Origin: Maylandia zebra
Taxonomy: Eukaryota > Chordata > Actinopteri > Cichliformes > Cichlidae
Assembly: GCF_041146795.1 (NCBI RefSeq)
Contig: NC_135174.1
Coordinates: forward strand, 17,974,878 to 18,038,877
Direction: 5' to 3'
Length of the DNA stretch: 64,000 bases
Below the pieces are notes generated by a model that saw nothing but the letters and a program-made list of their open reading frames with translations, had not been told where the DNA came from and made no database searches. The translations under genes were made by a program, and so were the position numbers. The first letter of the stretch is position 1, and every line of letters starts with the position of its first letter. Shown here piece after piece: positions 35,294 through 45,808 of this stretch.

Positions 35294-37820
35294 AGGCAAG
35301 GCAAGTTTATTTATATAGCACAATTCAAGGTGTTCAGCAAGGTGATTCAAAGTGCTTTACAGAGACATTTAAAAAATAAAAACAAATAAAAAGCATGATT
35401 TAAAATGGGGGGGAAAGAAAGGAACAGTAGATAAAATCAGTAGTTAAAATGTAAGTTTTGAAATCTAAGCTTAAAAGTAAAACAGTGTGGATTTGGTGCT
35501 TTATTCAAATGCAGCTGAGAATAGGTGAGTCTTCAACCTGGATTTAAATAAACTGAGTGTTTCAGCTGATCTGAGGCTTTCTGGGAGTTTGTTCCAGATA
35601 TATGGAGCATAAAAGCTGAATGCAGCTTCTCCGTGTCTGGTTCTGACTCTGGGAACTGATAAAAAACCGGATCCAGGAGGTGTATTTTGGTCCTAAACCA
35701 TTCAGAGCTTTATAGGCCAGCATCAGAACTTTAAAGTCTATCCTCTGACGGACAGGCAGCCAGTGTAAAGACCTCAGAGCTGGACTGATGTGGTCCACTT
35801 TTTTGGTCTTAGTAAGGACTCGAGCAGCAGAGTTCTGAATGAGCTGTAGTTGTCTGACTGGTTTTTTAGGTAGACCTGTAAAGATGCTGTTACAGTAATC
35901 AAGCCTACTAAAGATGAATGCATGGACTAGTTTTTCCAGGTCCTGTTGAGACATCAGATCTTTTATCCTTGAAATATTCTTGAGGTGATAGTAAGCTGAC
36001 TTTGTTATTGTCTTGATGTGTTTTTACAAGTTTAGGCCTGCATCCATCACTACACCCACATTTCTCGCCTGGTTGGTGGTTTTTAGGTGTGTAGATTGAA
36101 GTTCTCTGGTGACCTGTAATCATTTTTCTTTGGCTCCAAAGACTATTACTTCTGTTTTGTTTTTGTTTAGCTGGAGAAAATTGCGACACAACCAGTCATT
36201 AATTTCCTCTATGCATTTACCAAGAGCCTGTACAGGGCCTCGGTCTCCTGGTGACATTGTGATATATTTGTGTGTCATCTTCATAGCTGTGATAGTTTAT
36301 TTTGTTGTTCTTTATAATCTGTGCCAGTGGGAGCATGTAAATGTTAAACAGAAGGGGTCCCAAGATGGAACCTTGGGGGACTACACATGTGATTAGGGAT
36401 GGGTATTGATAAGATTTTAACGATTCCGATTCCATTTTCGATTCTGTTTAACGATTCGATTCCTTATCGATTCTCTTATCGATTCTCTTATCGATTCTTT
36501 TTTTTTAAAAAAGGAGAACACTAAGTTCGATTAGCTTAGAACTTTGTTTTATATCTTCTCTTTGAACAAGATAGAAATTTAGGAGTAACATGGCCTTACA
36601 AACCCAACAGTGAGATCTTAAGAGATCCACAGCCTACGGCTCTTCAATGGGGTGTCACAGGGTCCCCAGGAAAAAAAATGTATATGTAAAATAATAAAAT
36701 TAATATTCTCCTGTAGCAATAACAAAGTTTAACATAAATTATTCTGTAGCAATTACACAAGAATATCCAGTAATGTCCTGCCTACAATTAAACACATTCA
36801 CTTACCAAAGTGAAATCGGGGGCATCTGCTGTGGCAAATGGGTGCAAGCCTTTGACCACAAACTTAGACACTGCTGGGTGACATTCGTCTATCCTGGCCT
36901 GAAAGGAGACGCTACAGTGAGAACTGCAGCGAGAACTGCCAGCATCTGAGCCAGCCAGACTCTGTCTCTCTCATCATGGTTATCTAAATGCAACGCACAG
37001 TAATAGCAGGTTTTGTAATAAGGTAAATCGCGCTAACATAATATGCAATGCTAATTGATTAGTTACCTGCAGTATTAACGGGAGAGGACGTGGAAACGCT
37101 ACCGCTGCTGCTGGGTTGAGCTTCGCTAGTCCGGAGCGGATCAAAAACACGACATTCGTTGAAAGCAATCGCGTGTTTTTTGAGCAAATGCTTTTGCATA
37201 TTCGTAGTGTTTCCTCCCTTTGATGAAATCTCTACTTTGCAAGTATTGCACGTTGCCCTGTTGTCATCCTTTCTCATAAAGTGTAACCAAACTTTTGAGC
37301 GTTTGCGCCGCTCAGGCGCCGTGTTTCCTACTGGGTAAAAGACGCTACTCAACGTGATGACGTCATTCGGGGCGACTGGAATCGATAAGGGAATCGTTTT
37401 TAAAAGTGGCAAACGATTCCAAGGAATTGAAACAGTGGGAACCGGTTCTCAACAAGAACCGGTTTTCGATACCCATCCCTACATGTGATACTTGTCTGCT
37501 CAGATGTGAAGTTACCCATTGATACAAAGTATTTCCTGTTTTCTAAGTATGTTTTGAACCAGTTTAGTACAGTTCCTGAAAGACCTGCCCAGTTCTCCAG
37601 TCGTTTGAGTAATATGTTGTGGTCAACTGTATCAAATGCTGCACTGAAATCCAGTAAAACTAAAACAGACATTTTTCCACTGTCTGTATTCAGACATATG
37701 TCATTAAACACTTTGGTCAGAGCAGTCTCAGTGCTGTGGTTCTGTCTAAAACCTTACTGGAAGGCATCATAGCAGTTATTCTGTGTTAAGAAGTAATTAA
37801 GGTGTTGAGAAACTGCTGAG
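35294..37820 (-). mobile_element. Antisense L2-clade LINE, split by a hAT element (middle layer)
   Basis: Minus-strand frames give, in order, RT motifs LVLLDFSAAFDTVDH (37400-37711 frame), VPQGSILGPLLFNIYMLPL and [10 protein letters not shown] (36217-36435 frame, with Glu for Ala in the usual F/YADD box), and the C-terminal HAFIFSRLDYCNSIFTGLPK and RSLHWLPVRQRIDFKVL (35562-35954 frame). Frameshifts separate them. The 3' end is at about 35294 (tail CTTGCCTTGCC on minus). TAATCTATAGT (35283) and TAATCTAGT (37821) are a probable target duplication. Confidence 0.86.
36394..37481 (-). mobile_element. Non-autonomous hAT element with BED zinc-finger remnant (innermost layer)
   Basis: The ends are TAGGGATGGGTAT and ATACCCATCCCTA in inverted orientation. 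A perfect 8-bp duplication CATGTGAT lies at 36386-36393 and 37482-37489, the hallmark of hAT insertion. The minus frame 37059-37412 encodes a BED-type zinc finger (VWLHF, CNTC, HLLKKH), followed by a plausible splice donor. The catalytic transposase region is absent. The insertion lies within the RT region of the surrounding LINE, immediately before VPQG. Confidence 0.92.
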
Positions 37821-38654
37821 TAATCTAGTGTCAAATGTGAGGCAACCTCACAGCTAAAGCTTGGCCTAAAATAGGGCATGCATATGTCAATGAGTCCAAG
37901 CACAGAAGCAAATTTGCAATGGAATGGCCCATTAAAGTCTAGATCTCAGCCCATCTGAAATCTTGTGAAGGGTCGTTAAAAGACCCTTAACAAGTGTGTG
38001 AAAATCTCAATGACCTAAAGCAATGCTGTAAAACGGGGCAAGTCATATAGAAAATGCTTATAACAAGCTACTGCTGCCAAAGACACAAGTTAATCTTTTT
38101 TTTCATAAAGTCCTATTAAAACTTTCTTTTTCATATGACTGTATGTACATAGTTTTAAACTACAAGTTATTCCAGTAGCCATACGACAAATTGGATGTAG
38201 GCAAAAATTTATCTAGGCTTATAGAAGAAGCATTCACACACATGCAGAGGAATAAAATGACTGTATCTTTTAGGATTTATGAACGTCAAACCTCTTAACC
38301 CTTAGCTGTTAGCTGTATATAACAATCTCATACTCGTGACTGCTGCTGATACAAGAATGCCTCTGTATATTTTTAGAGGGATATTTCCACCATCAGGCGA
38401 AGGGACAGCTTGAGTTTTTTCCGACCTGCAACACGTCACCTGCAAAGTAAAAGGAAAAAAAGCAGTTTATTTATCAGTTTACTTGTCAGTTATTAGTAGG
38501 TCAGCTAATAGTACTGTTGTATAAACTGAAATGTACTTTAAACCCGGTAGGCCAGCTCTGTAAATTACGACACCGAGGTACAGAGTCCAGTTACAGGGTG
38601 TGCCAAGGCCAGACCCAGAAACAGCATGGGGACAGCTGCTATACTGTTAAGAAT

Positions 38655-38800
38655 GCCTCAATCATAGGGGATCGTATGATTGAGTTTTTCTCTGTATGTA
38701 TTATTGTAGGGTCTACCTTACAACATAAAGTGCCTTGAGGCGACTGTTGTTTTGATTTGGCGCTATATAAATAAAACTGAATTGAAAATTGAATTGAATT
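38655..38800 (+). mobile_element. L2-like LINE 3' tail fragment
   Basis: TATTATTGTAGGGTCTACCT, then CTTGAGGCGACTG and TTTGGCGCTATATAAATAAA with a terminal GAATTGAAAATTGAATTG repeat is the same 3' end as at 27960-28047. No pol sequence remains. Confidence 0.82.
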
Positions 38801-39690
38801 TTAAAGCAAAAGGACCCCTAAAAGCTTCTTAAGCTCAGATAACTCCATGTGCTGAACTTGTCATTAACCCACTATTGATCATGTGTGTCGCCACATGAGC
38901 CAAGGTGTGAAAAATGATCATTAACATCATCACAGCTGAGGGGTGAAACCTCTGAGATATTGCTCTATCCCATCATATGTTTTAAGAGATTTCTTTACAT
39001 GTGTATTCCTTTTATTTCCTTTCAGCCTCATAGGGAACGTTTATGCTCCAGTGGGTGGTAGGTCTCTGACCTACCCTTTGACCTACAATACCCACTCCAA
39101 TGGGAATCAAATAGGTATCTATTTTTTGGTGAACTTGATGTTTTCATCCACTCAGCTCATGTGTTCATGAAACCTCTACCTCTTGTGTTTTGATTTTTAA
39201 CCAAGTGTCATCTTGAATAAACCAGTAGGTGTTTCTTTATTTGAGCTTCTTCTTTAAAGATGTTGACCTTTGAGTGACACAACCCTTATTGTATTTCAAA
39301 TATGTGATGGTAAGGCAGAGGTCTAACAGGGAGTAAATCGGATTGGGATGAGGCTCTTACAACTACTATGACCTGGATTACTGAGAACCTACACAGACAT
39401 TTCACAATTTTATATAATGTCCTGTCTGTTTAAAGGTTGCGTTTCATGTTTTAAAGTAAGAATGTATTATGAAGTACTTGGATGAGATAAAATGGGACAA
39501 TTTTCAGTAGATTCACCACACATGAGATTTAAGCTACTAGTACGTTTATAATAACTGTTGTATTTGCAAAAATGTACAATTTTAGTTCATCTTAAACTTT
39601 GTAGAGGACAAAAAAGTAATACCTGGGCACATTCGGCATGGTATCACTTTCTGTCGTATTTGTTTACATAACCGTAACAGTGTACCATAC
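38801..39690. other. Intergenic sequence upstream of the phosphatase gene
   Basis: I see no gene or recognisable element. Confidence 0.4.
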
Positions 39691-39739
39691 ATTTAATATA
39701 GGTTCACCAAGTACACTTAAGCTACTCGCTGAAGCTTTT

Positions 39740-39923
39740 ACTTTGGAAGGTCATGGCGGAAATCACGTGTTTACGTCGGCTTGCTTGACGCAACGGCTTT
39801 AAATGGGAATACCCTCGATCCGCTGTGGAGTCTCCTTTAAAAAATCTTACCGCGTCACTGGGATGCGGATCTGGGAGCCGGACACCTAGCCGACCATCCC
39901 CGCTTATATATGCCCTCCACCGG
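39740..39923 (+). promoter_or_regulatory. Candidate promoter and non-coding first exon of the phosphatase gene
   Basis: The segment is CpG-richer than its surroundings, contains a CACGTG E-box (39764-39769), and ends in CCACCG followed by GTAGGC, a possible donor at 39924. The coding exon downstream starts after a strong acceptor at 41546-41547, so an upstream non-coding exon is expected. The link is inferred. Confidence 0.42.
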
Positions 39924-41547
39924 TAGGCCGTTTTCCTCTCTGTGTTATTTTTCTTCTTCTTTTATTTTTAACGTGTGTCACATTTAAATAGTTACATCAG
40001 CCTTTTATTCTGCTCCGTTCATGCAATGACCGGCTTATGACTTTCAGAGGTAACCTCTCATACAGAAATAGTTCGCCGGGGTTAAAATTAGATAGCTTAG
40101 TGTGTAAATGTGTGCTATTAATAACGCAGTGGCTGCTGGGGAGATCAGGCTTGTGCTCACTTGGCACATGTGTGCACCAAAGCTGTAGGTTGCATGTCAT
40201 TTTTAGTTCCTGGAGGCAGCCTGCATAACATGTTACGAATGTTATGCAAATATTAACAATCGATCAAGTCAGGTCTTGTTGTTTTACTTTCTGTATGCAC
40301 CCAATGCCCTCTGTCGCAGTCACAGGTACAGCTAGATTGCAGTACTGGGTTAATAACATGCTTATAAAATCAGCCTGGCCTTCTAGGGCGTATTCGTTAT
40401 GCATCACACTCCTGTTATGTTGGTTTCCAGGAACACCAATTATGTTCCTGGGTCAATGTTTACTCATCCAAAAGTGTCAGAAACACTGGCATTGATTATT
40501 TTACAATTTTCTTTTATAATTTTGATTTTGTTTTGTTTTGTTTTCTGTAGTGATGCAGATGACATGTGACATCTCTTATCAAATCATTTCTTTTCTCTGA
40601 TCTGCCACTTTTAATGTTTCCTACCTTGGCGGGAAAATGCTCACGTGAATTTAATAATGGCTCATTTCACACACACACGCCCGACAAGTGGAATGCATCC
40701 CACTGTTAACACCTTTGCTTTTCGTTTCTGCTATGAGGTGTCTAAAGATTAATTGCCATATCTGCAAATATGACATATTTATGTCAAGTTTTAAAACTTG
40801 GCATGAAAACTAAAAGGAGGTTACAGGGGAAAAAATTGTTAAAGCTTTACATTTTTCAAAATATACACTCCTGTTCATCTTCAATTCAGAGGAATCATAG
40901 CTCTTTTCATAAAAACGTCTACATTTCACAGTAACTACTCCAGTAGATTTAACATCCCACCAAACGTCTGTGACATAATCAGCCCTCTCTTCGCTGGAGT
41001 TACAACAGGCCTGTAAAAGGGGAAGCCTTGTGCTATATATCAGCTATGTAAACAAGAGACTGGCACTGCTGGAAGATGTGGCCTCTAAGTTTAAATAAAT
41101 GATTTTAAAAAGGACTGAAGGCATGTTTGTGTGGAAAGAGATTTAGATAAAGAGTTTAACAATTTGCCCTTCTTTGGGGTTGTTGTTGTTGTTGTTGTTT
41201 TTTTCATTTCTTTCATTAATTGTAATGAACATCCTGTTTATGAGGTACTTTTGTTTCATTTAAACTCCCTTCCTTTACTCTTGTAAACACACATTTCCCC
41301 TTCAGCTCATAGCCTCATTAAGAGTCTTAATGCATGTTGTTGTTTTCCTCTGGTGCTTCAGTTTAATTTAACCCTGAACTCTCTGTGATTTAAACTCTGA
41401 TTGATGGCTTTTTTAGCTTCTCGCCATTAAAGTTTTACACCAGGATGCTATAAAACAGTGTGCTTCAGAGTCTGCTGTTCTTGACGGTGAGAAAAAAAGG
41501 GCTCTCTGTTTCATTCCTTCCACCTCTGCTTTTTTCCCCCCCCCCAG
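39924..41547 (+). other. Probable 5' intron of the phosphatase gene
   Basis: It ends with a long pyrimidine tract and AG at 41546-41547. It contains a (GTT)n tract at about 41180-41199. I see no coding sequence. Confidence 0.45.
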
Positions 41548-41567
41548 AAAGAAATCACTCACCAAAG

Positions 41568-42335
41568 ATGACAGCTCCTTTAACGCCTGCCGCACCACAG
41601 GATCAACGCTTTTTGGTGTTGTTTGACTTCGACGAGACCATCATTTGCGAAAGCAGCGACGATGCTTTGGTGCGTACTCTGCCAGACAAAGAGCTCCCTG
41701 CTTGGCTGAAAAACAGTTACAGGGAGGGGCAGTATAATGAAAATACGCAGAAGATTTTGGCCTACATGGCTGAGCAGGGCGTCTCTAAAGACTCCATCCA
41801 TTCAGCAGTGGAGAAGATCCCACCAAATCAAGGCCTCATGAATCTCTTCCAGTATCTGCAGAGCCACCAGCAGGACTTTGAGCTTGTGGTGGTCTCCGAT
41901 GCCAACATGTATTTTATTGAAACCTGGCTTAGGCATGCTGGGGTGCGTGACCTTTTCAGAAAGATTTTCACAAACCCATCCAGTTTTAATGCGGCTGGTC
42001 AGCTTGTGCTCCTCTCTTTCCACTCGCACTCATGCCCCCGTTGTCCTGATAACATGTGCAAGCAGGTGATCCTTCGGGAGTATTTGGCGGAGCGGCAGAA
42101 GGAGCGTGGCGGCGTTCCCTTTCAGAGGGTCTTCTATATTGGAGATGGGGCCAATGACGCCTGCCCTTGTCTGGCTTTGGGGCCCCGGGACACGGCTTTC
42201 CCCAGGAAAGACTTTCCAATGCACAGGCTGCTAAAGGAGTTTCAGCAGTCTGCCAAGTTCAAAACAAACATTGAACCTTGGGTCAGTGGCAAAGACATAG
42301 TAGACTGCCTGAAGAAAATAGTGGAGGAGAAATGA
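41568..42335 (+). CDS. phospho1: PHOSPHO1-family HAD phosphatase (phosphoethanolamine/phosphocholine phosphatase)
   Basis: PHOSPHO1 hydrolyses phosphocholine and phosphoethanolamine and supplies phosphate for skeletal mineralisation. This 255-residue protein has the HAD motif I DFDET (Asp20 as nucleophile, Asp22), a motif II Ser in VVVSDAN (Ser110) and the metal-binding GDGAND at 192-197. Family segments SYREGQYNE, HSHSCPRCPDNMCK and FPRKDFPMHRLL are present. The coding part is one exon. ATG 41568 follows an acceptor (41546-41547) by 20 bases and agrees with the family N-terminus. The longer frame upstream crosses the acceptor and is rejected. PHOSPHO2 is the alternative; length and the C-terminal ProTrp segment favour PHOSPHO1, and human PHOSPHO1 is also on 17q21. 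Some sites differ from mammalian PHOSPHO1 (ICESSDD for VDENSDD), so a fish-specific paralogue is possible. Confidence 0.82.
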   Translation: MTAPLTPAAPQDQRFLVLFDFDETIICESSDDALVRTLPDKELPAWLKNSYREGQYNENTQKILAYMAEQGVSKDSIHSAVEKIPPNQGLMNLFQYLQSHQQDFELVVVSDANMYFIETWLRHAGVRDLFRKIFTNPSSFNAAGQLVLLSFHSHSCPRCPDNMCKQVILREYLAERQKERGGVPFQRVFYIGDGANDACPCLALGPRDTAFPRKDFPMHRLLKEFQQSAKFKTNIEPWVSGKDIVDCLKKIVEEK

Positions 42336-42387
42336 GAACTGCATGCCTGTACTTGTGAAAGAAGGTCTGTAAGAGGGAAACAAGTGC

Positions 42388-42393
42388 AATAAA
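42388..42393 (+). terminator. Phosphatase gene polyadenylation signal (proximal)
   Basis: AATAAA lies 53 bases after the stop codon. A second AATAAA near 43784 could end a longer 3' UTR. Confidence 0.55.
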
Positions 42394-42409
42394 GGTGCGC
42401 CAACACTAG

Positions 42410-44968
42410 TCCACTTGGCAGGCAGGTTATGCATGATTTTAGCCGAGCAACAACCAGACCATCCTACAGATGTAGGATTTATTTTATTTTTATTCTTCAA
42501 CTTTGTGAAATCTTAATTGAAAATGATCAAATGTGGTAGTAAGAGGTTCTAAATAGAAGATTCCTTTTTGTACCAGGCCAGGTGTTTCCCCTTGTTTCCA
42601 CTCTCTATGCTACGATAAGCTAGCCAGTAAATGGTTAACTCATAGTGCTAATGGTTTTTAAATATAATGTTTGACAAGACACTTAAACTGCTGTAATTCT
42701 AGCCTCATGCAAAAGGCTATTTCATCCCAATGACTCTGGTATTAAACATGTATGCCGCATTGTAAATCGCGTGGTATTAAAATTCAGTTAGCTAGCAATA
42801 GCAAGGATATTTGATCAATAATAGATATGCAGTATTCATTATGCACTTTGTTCTCCTTATCAAGTCTGATAAATGGGAGAGAACATCGTAACCAAATTGT
42901 CATGCGTGCTCTGAAGTTGCCGTTTATGAAGCAACCATCCCCTTCAGTACACGTGTAGTTTACATTTTTGAGCAATGCGAACTCTGATGGTTTGCTTCTC
43001 CTCTTAACTGTATGAGATTTCATTCATGGGGAGATTTAAACTTTTTCTCTTTTGTCACGCTTCCTTTAAAAAAACTCCATCTACGTCCACATAAGTAGGG
43101 CCAGGTGTTATGAAACTTTCTGGGACATATGACCATGTTGGCCAAGGACAAGGTCAGAAAAGACAAGAGATAAGATGACATACGCCAGTACCTGTGCACT
43201 CCCCACCTCCCATTACTGATACTTAATCTGGGCTTGATTGCACAACAGTAATTTACACCAGGCATGCCATAGACACACAGCTGCCGGTCGGTCTAACGTT
43301 ATTCCCTGTCCCTCTGAAACAATGGAAAAAAGCCAAATGCACACTACCAATTTTAGAAGGGTTAATGTAATGGAATCATACCATATTAAAAACTTCTAGT
43401 GATTATTTTTACTGATAAGATGTTTTCATTTTGGGTCAGGATAAAGAAGTTCTTCTTTCTATTTGAATGCTTTCCCAGTTGATGATTTTCAGTATATCTG
43501 CATAAATCAGCATGTAAATTCATTTCTTCCTCACTAAACTTGCAACAGGGGAAAAATATATACTTAGTATTGTTTGGTATTGATTATGAAGAGTTAATTA
43601 TTGCATTGAAGGGTATTCTTTTCTTAATTTTTTGTTTGAAGCAATACTTTACATCTGTTAAGTCTTGAATCCCTTGTGAGACTGGTTTCAGCTTTAGAAA
43701 AGCTAATATTGAACTATGTTAGGTTAATGCTGTCTGTCTTTACCAAGATGAATTTGATACTCAAGAGTTCTGTTTCCTGGTTGAATAAAGTCCATGTTTG
43801 TAAAGGGAAAAGTGGGTGCTAATGAAAAGAAGTAAAACGGTAAAGTAGTGTGTAAAACTGGTGACATTTTTTTAGCCTTAACAAATGACAAATTGTTGTG
43901 TAAGTGCTGGAAATTTACTTTAAGGGGTGTTTTTTTAATTTCTCAGGGAAGGGAGACTTAAACGAGCAACATCATATAGCAGCATTTGTTTATTTTGTAC
44001 TGTTGAATTTCAACCAAACAAATTTTACTTGTGAACTTTTATAGATGTCATGAGTCTGACTCTGAAATTCACTGAGCTCTAAACCTAATTCTTATCCAAT
44101 GCTGTGTTACAAATATGCTGTGGGTGTTCCTCTGTATCGTACTGTAATTGTAGAGATCATGGTTTAAGACTGTAAAAACATTAGTTTACTTTAAATCTGT
44201 GTACCTGTAAAACTAAAATAGATTTGGTGCAATAACTAAATGCTCTATACAGAGAGGTTATACTGGATGAAAAACTTGACTTGTGATATTTTTATGTGTG
44301 TTACTCAACCACAGATCACTTCAATATTGCGATTTTTAGACAACCATGCTTATATTACAACAATGGGGGGGAAAGAAAAGGTCTTGTTTTTCGATTTTGC
44401 GGTTTGTTGTATATTCATTACATCAAAAGTTCTATTATGCGTGTAATGTATCATATTAACAGGAATATAAAGCCATTACCTGACAATGTGTTTTTGTTGT
44501 TTGGTTTATATCTGTGACACAAAATCAACACCCCGTAAAGATGAGTTCTAATTTATAACAGCACATGCAAAAACACCACAGAGCTTGAGCACAGCAAATC
44601 TTTTTACAGTATAAAAAATATACTGGAGAAAATAACACAGTTATAATTCATCTTAAGCTGAAATGGCCTTTGAGAAGAAGTATAGTTTCAGTTGGGGTTT
44701 CTATACCAGTCAGCAACTGCAATCATGATATCAGTGTTAGTGTTTTTCTTAGTTCAACAAATTGCCTTTTCCTAGTCAGGATGTGATGAAACCATGAACG
44801 ATCTCCTCAAGGTCATTGATAGAAACCCATGCTTTAAATTTAGGTAGAAGTCTTGACTGACAAGATGAATTTAACGACTGGTTTGATTTTTAAGTTAAGT
44901 TCAAGAAAAGAATCAAAACCAAGCTGAAGTTTAAGGCTTTTGAGGAAAGGCTTGTCAAACAAACCGGT
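42410..44968. other. Possible long 3' UTR and intergenic sequence
   Basis: This AT-rich sequence has no recognised gene or element. If the distal AATAAA near 43784 is used, the first 1.4 kb belongs to the phosphatase transcript. Confidence 0.4.
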
Positions 44969-44974
44969 TAGGGA

Positions 44975-45808
44975 TTAAAGTGAAATATGGGTATTGAAAC
45001 CCGGTTCTTGTTGAGAAACAGGGCAACTTGCAATACTTGAAAAGTAGATATTTCATTTAAGGGAGGAAACACTACGAATATGCAAAAGCATTTGCTCACA
45101 AAACACGCGATGACCTTAAATGAATGTCATGTTTTTAATTCTGCTCCGGACTCGTGAATCTCAACCCAGCAGCAGCGGTGACGTTTGTACGTCCTCTGCC
45201 GTTAATGCGGCAGGTAAATAATCAACTAACAGTGCATATTATGTTAGCGCGATCTGCCTTATTACAAGACCTGCCATTACTGTGCATTTAGGTGACCATG
45301 ATGAGACAGACAGACAGAGTCTGGCTGGCTCAGATGCTGGCAGTTCTCACTGCAGCCTACCGGTAGCGTCTCCTTTCAGGCCAGGATAGACGAATGTCAC
45401 CGAGCAGTGACTACGTTTATGGTAAAAGGCTTGCACCTATTTGCCACAGCAGATGCCCCCGATTTTCAGGAAGTGAATGTGTTTAATTGTAGGCAGGGAC
45501 ATTACTGGATATTCTTATGTAATTGCTACAGAATAATTTATGTTATACTTTGTTATTGCTACAGAAGAATATTTATTTTATTATTTTACATTTACAATGT
45601 TTTTTCCTGGGGACCCTGTGACGCTCCATTGAAGAGCCGTAGGCTGTGGATCTCTTAAGATCTCACTGTTGGGTTTGTAAGGCCATGTTACTCCTAAATT
45701 TCTATCTTGTTCAAAGAGAAGATATAAAACAAAGTTCTAAGCTATTCGACCTTAGTGTTCACCTTTTTTTTTAAAAGAATAGATAAGAGAATCGATAAAG
45801 AATCAAAT
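44975..45808 (+). mobile_element. Older, inverted copy of the hAT element at 36394-37481
   Basis: Stretches match the complement of the first copy in order: TGGGTATTGAAACCCGGTTC, GGAGGAAACACTACGAATAT, GACTCTGT-type and CTGGCTGGCTCAGATGCTGG blocks, AGCCGTAGGCTGTGGATCTC, and AACAAAGTTCTAAGCTATTC. The frame is destroyed by many changes and the ends are decayed, so no target duplication is visible. Confidence 0.8.

Larger units (their letters stand above)
35020..38150 (+). mobile_element. Tc1-like element split by a LINE and a hAT (outermost layer)
   Basis: The left part (about 35020-35293) has GCATTCAGCTGTGTTAACGC, AATGTCACAACCTTCCCAGG and CACCTCATACCAAATGTCAA. The right part (37821 to about 38150) resumes with GTCAAATGTGAGGCAACCTC, then AGCTAAAGCTTGGCC. 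Together they follow the same Tc1-like order as 18795-19680, and the break falls within what should be one continuous stretch. Outer edges are approximate. Confidence 0.72.

Noticed and set aside
41460-41567. Longer N-terminus for the phosphatase from an upstream in-frame Met
   Set aside because: It would read through a pyrimidine tract and splice acceptor (41546-41547); family proteins start near MTAPLT.
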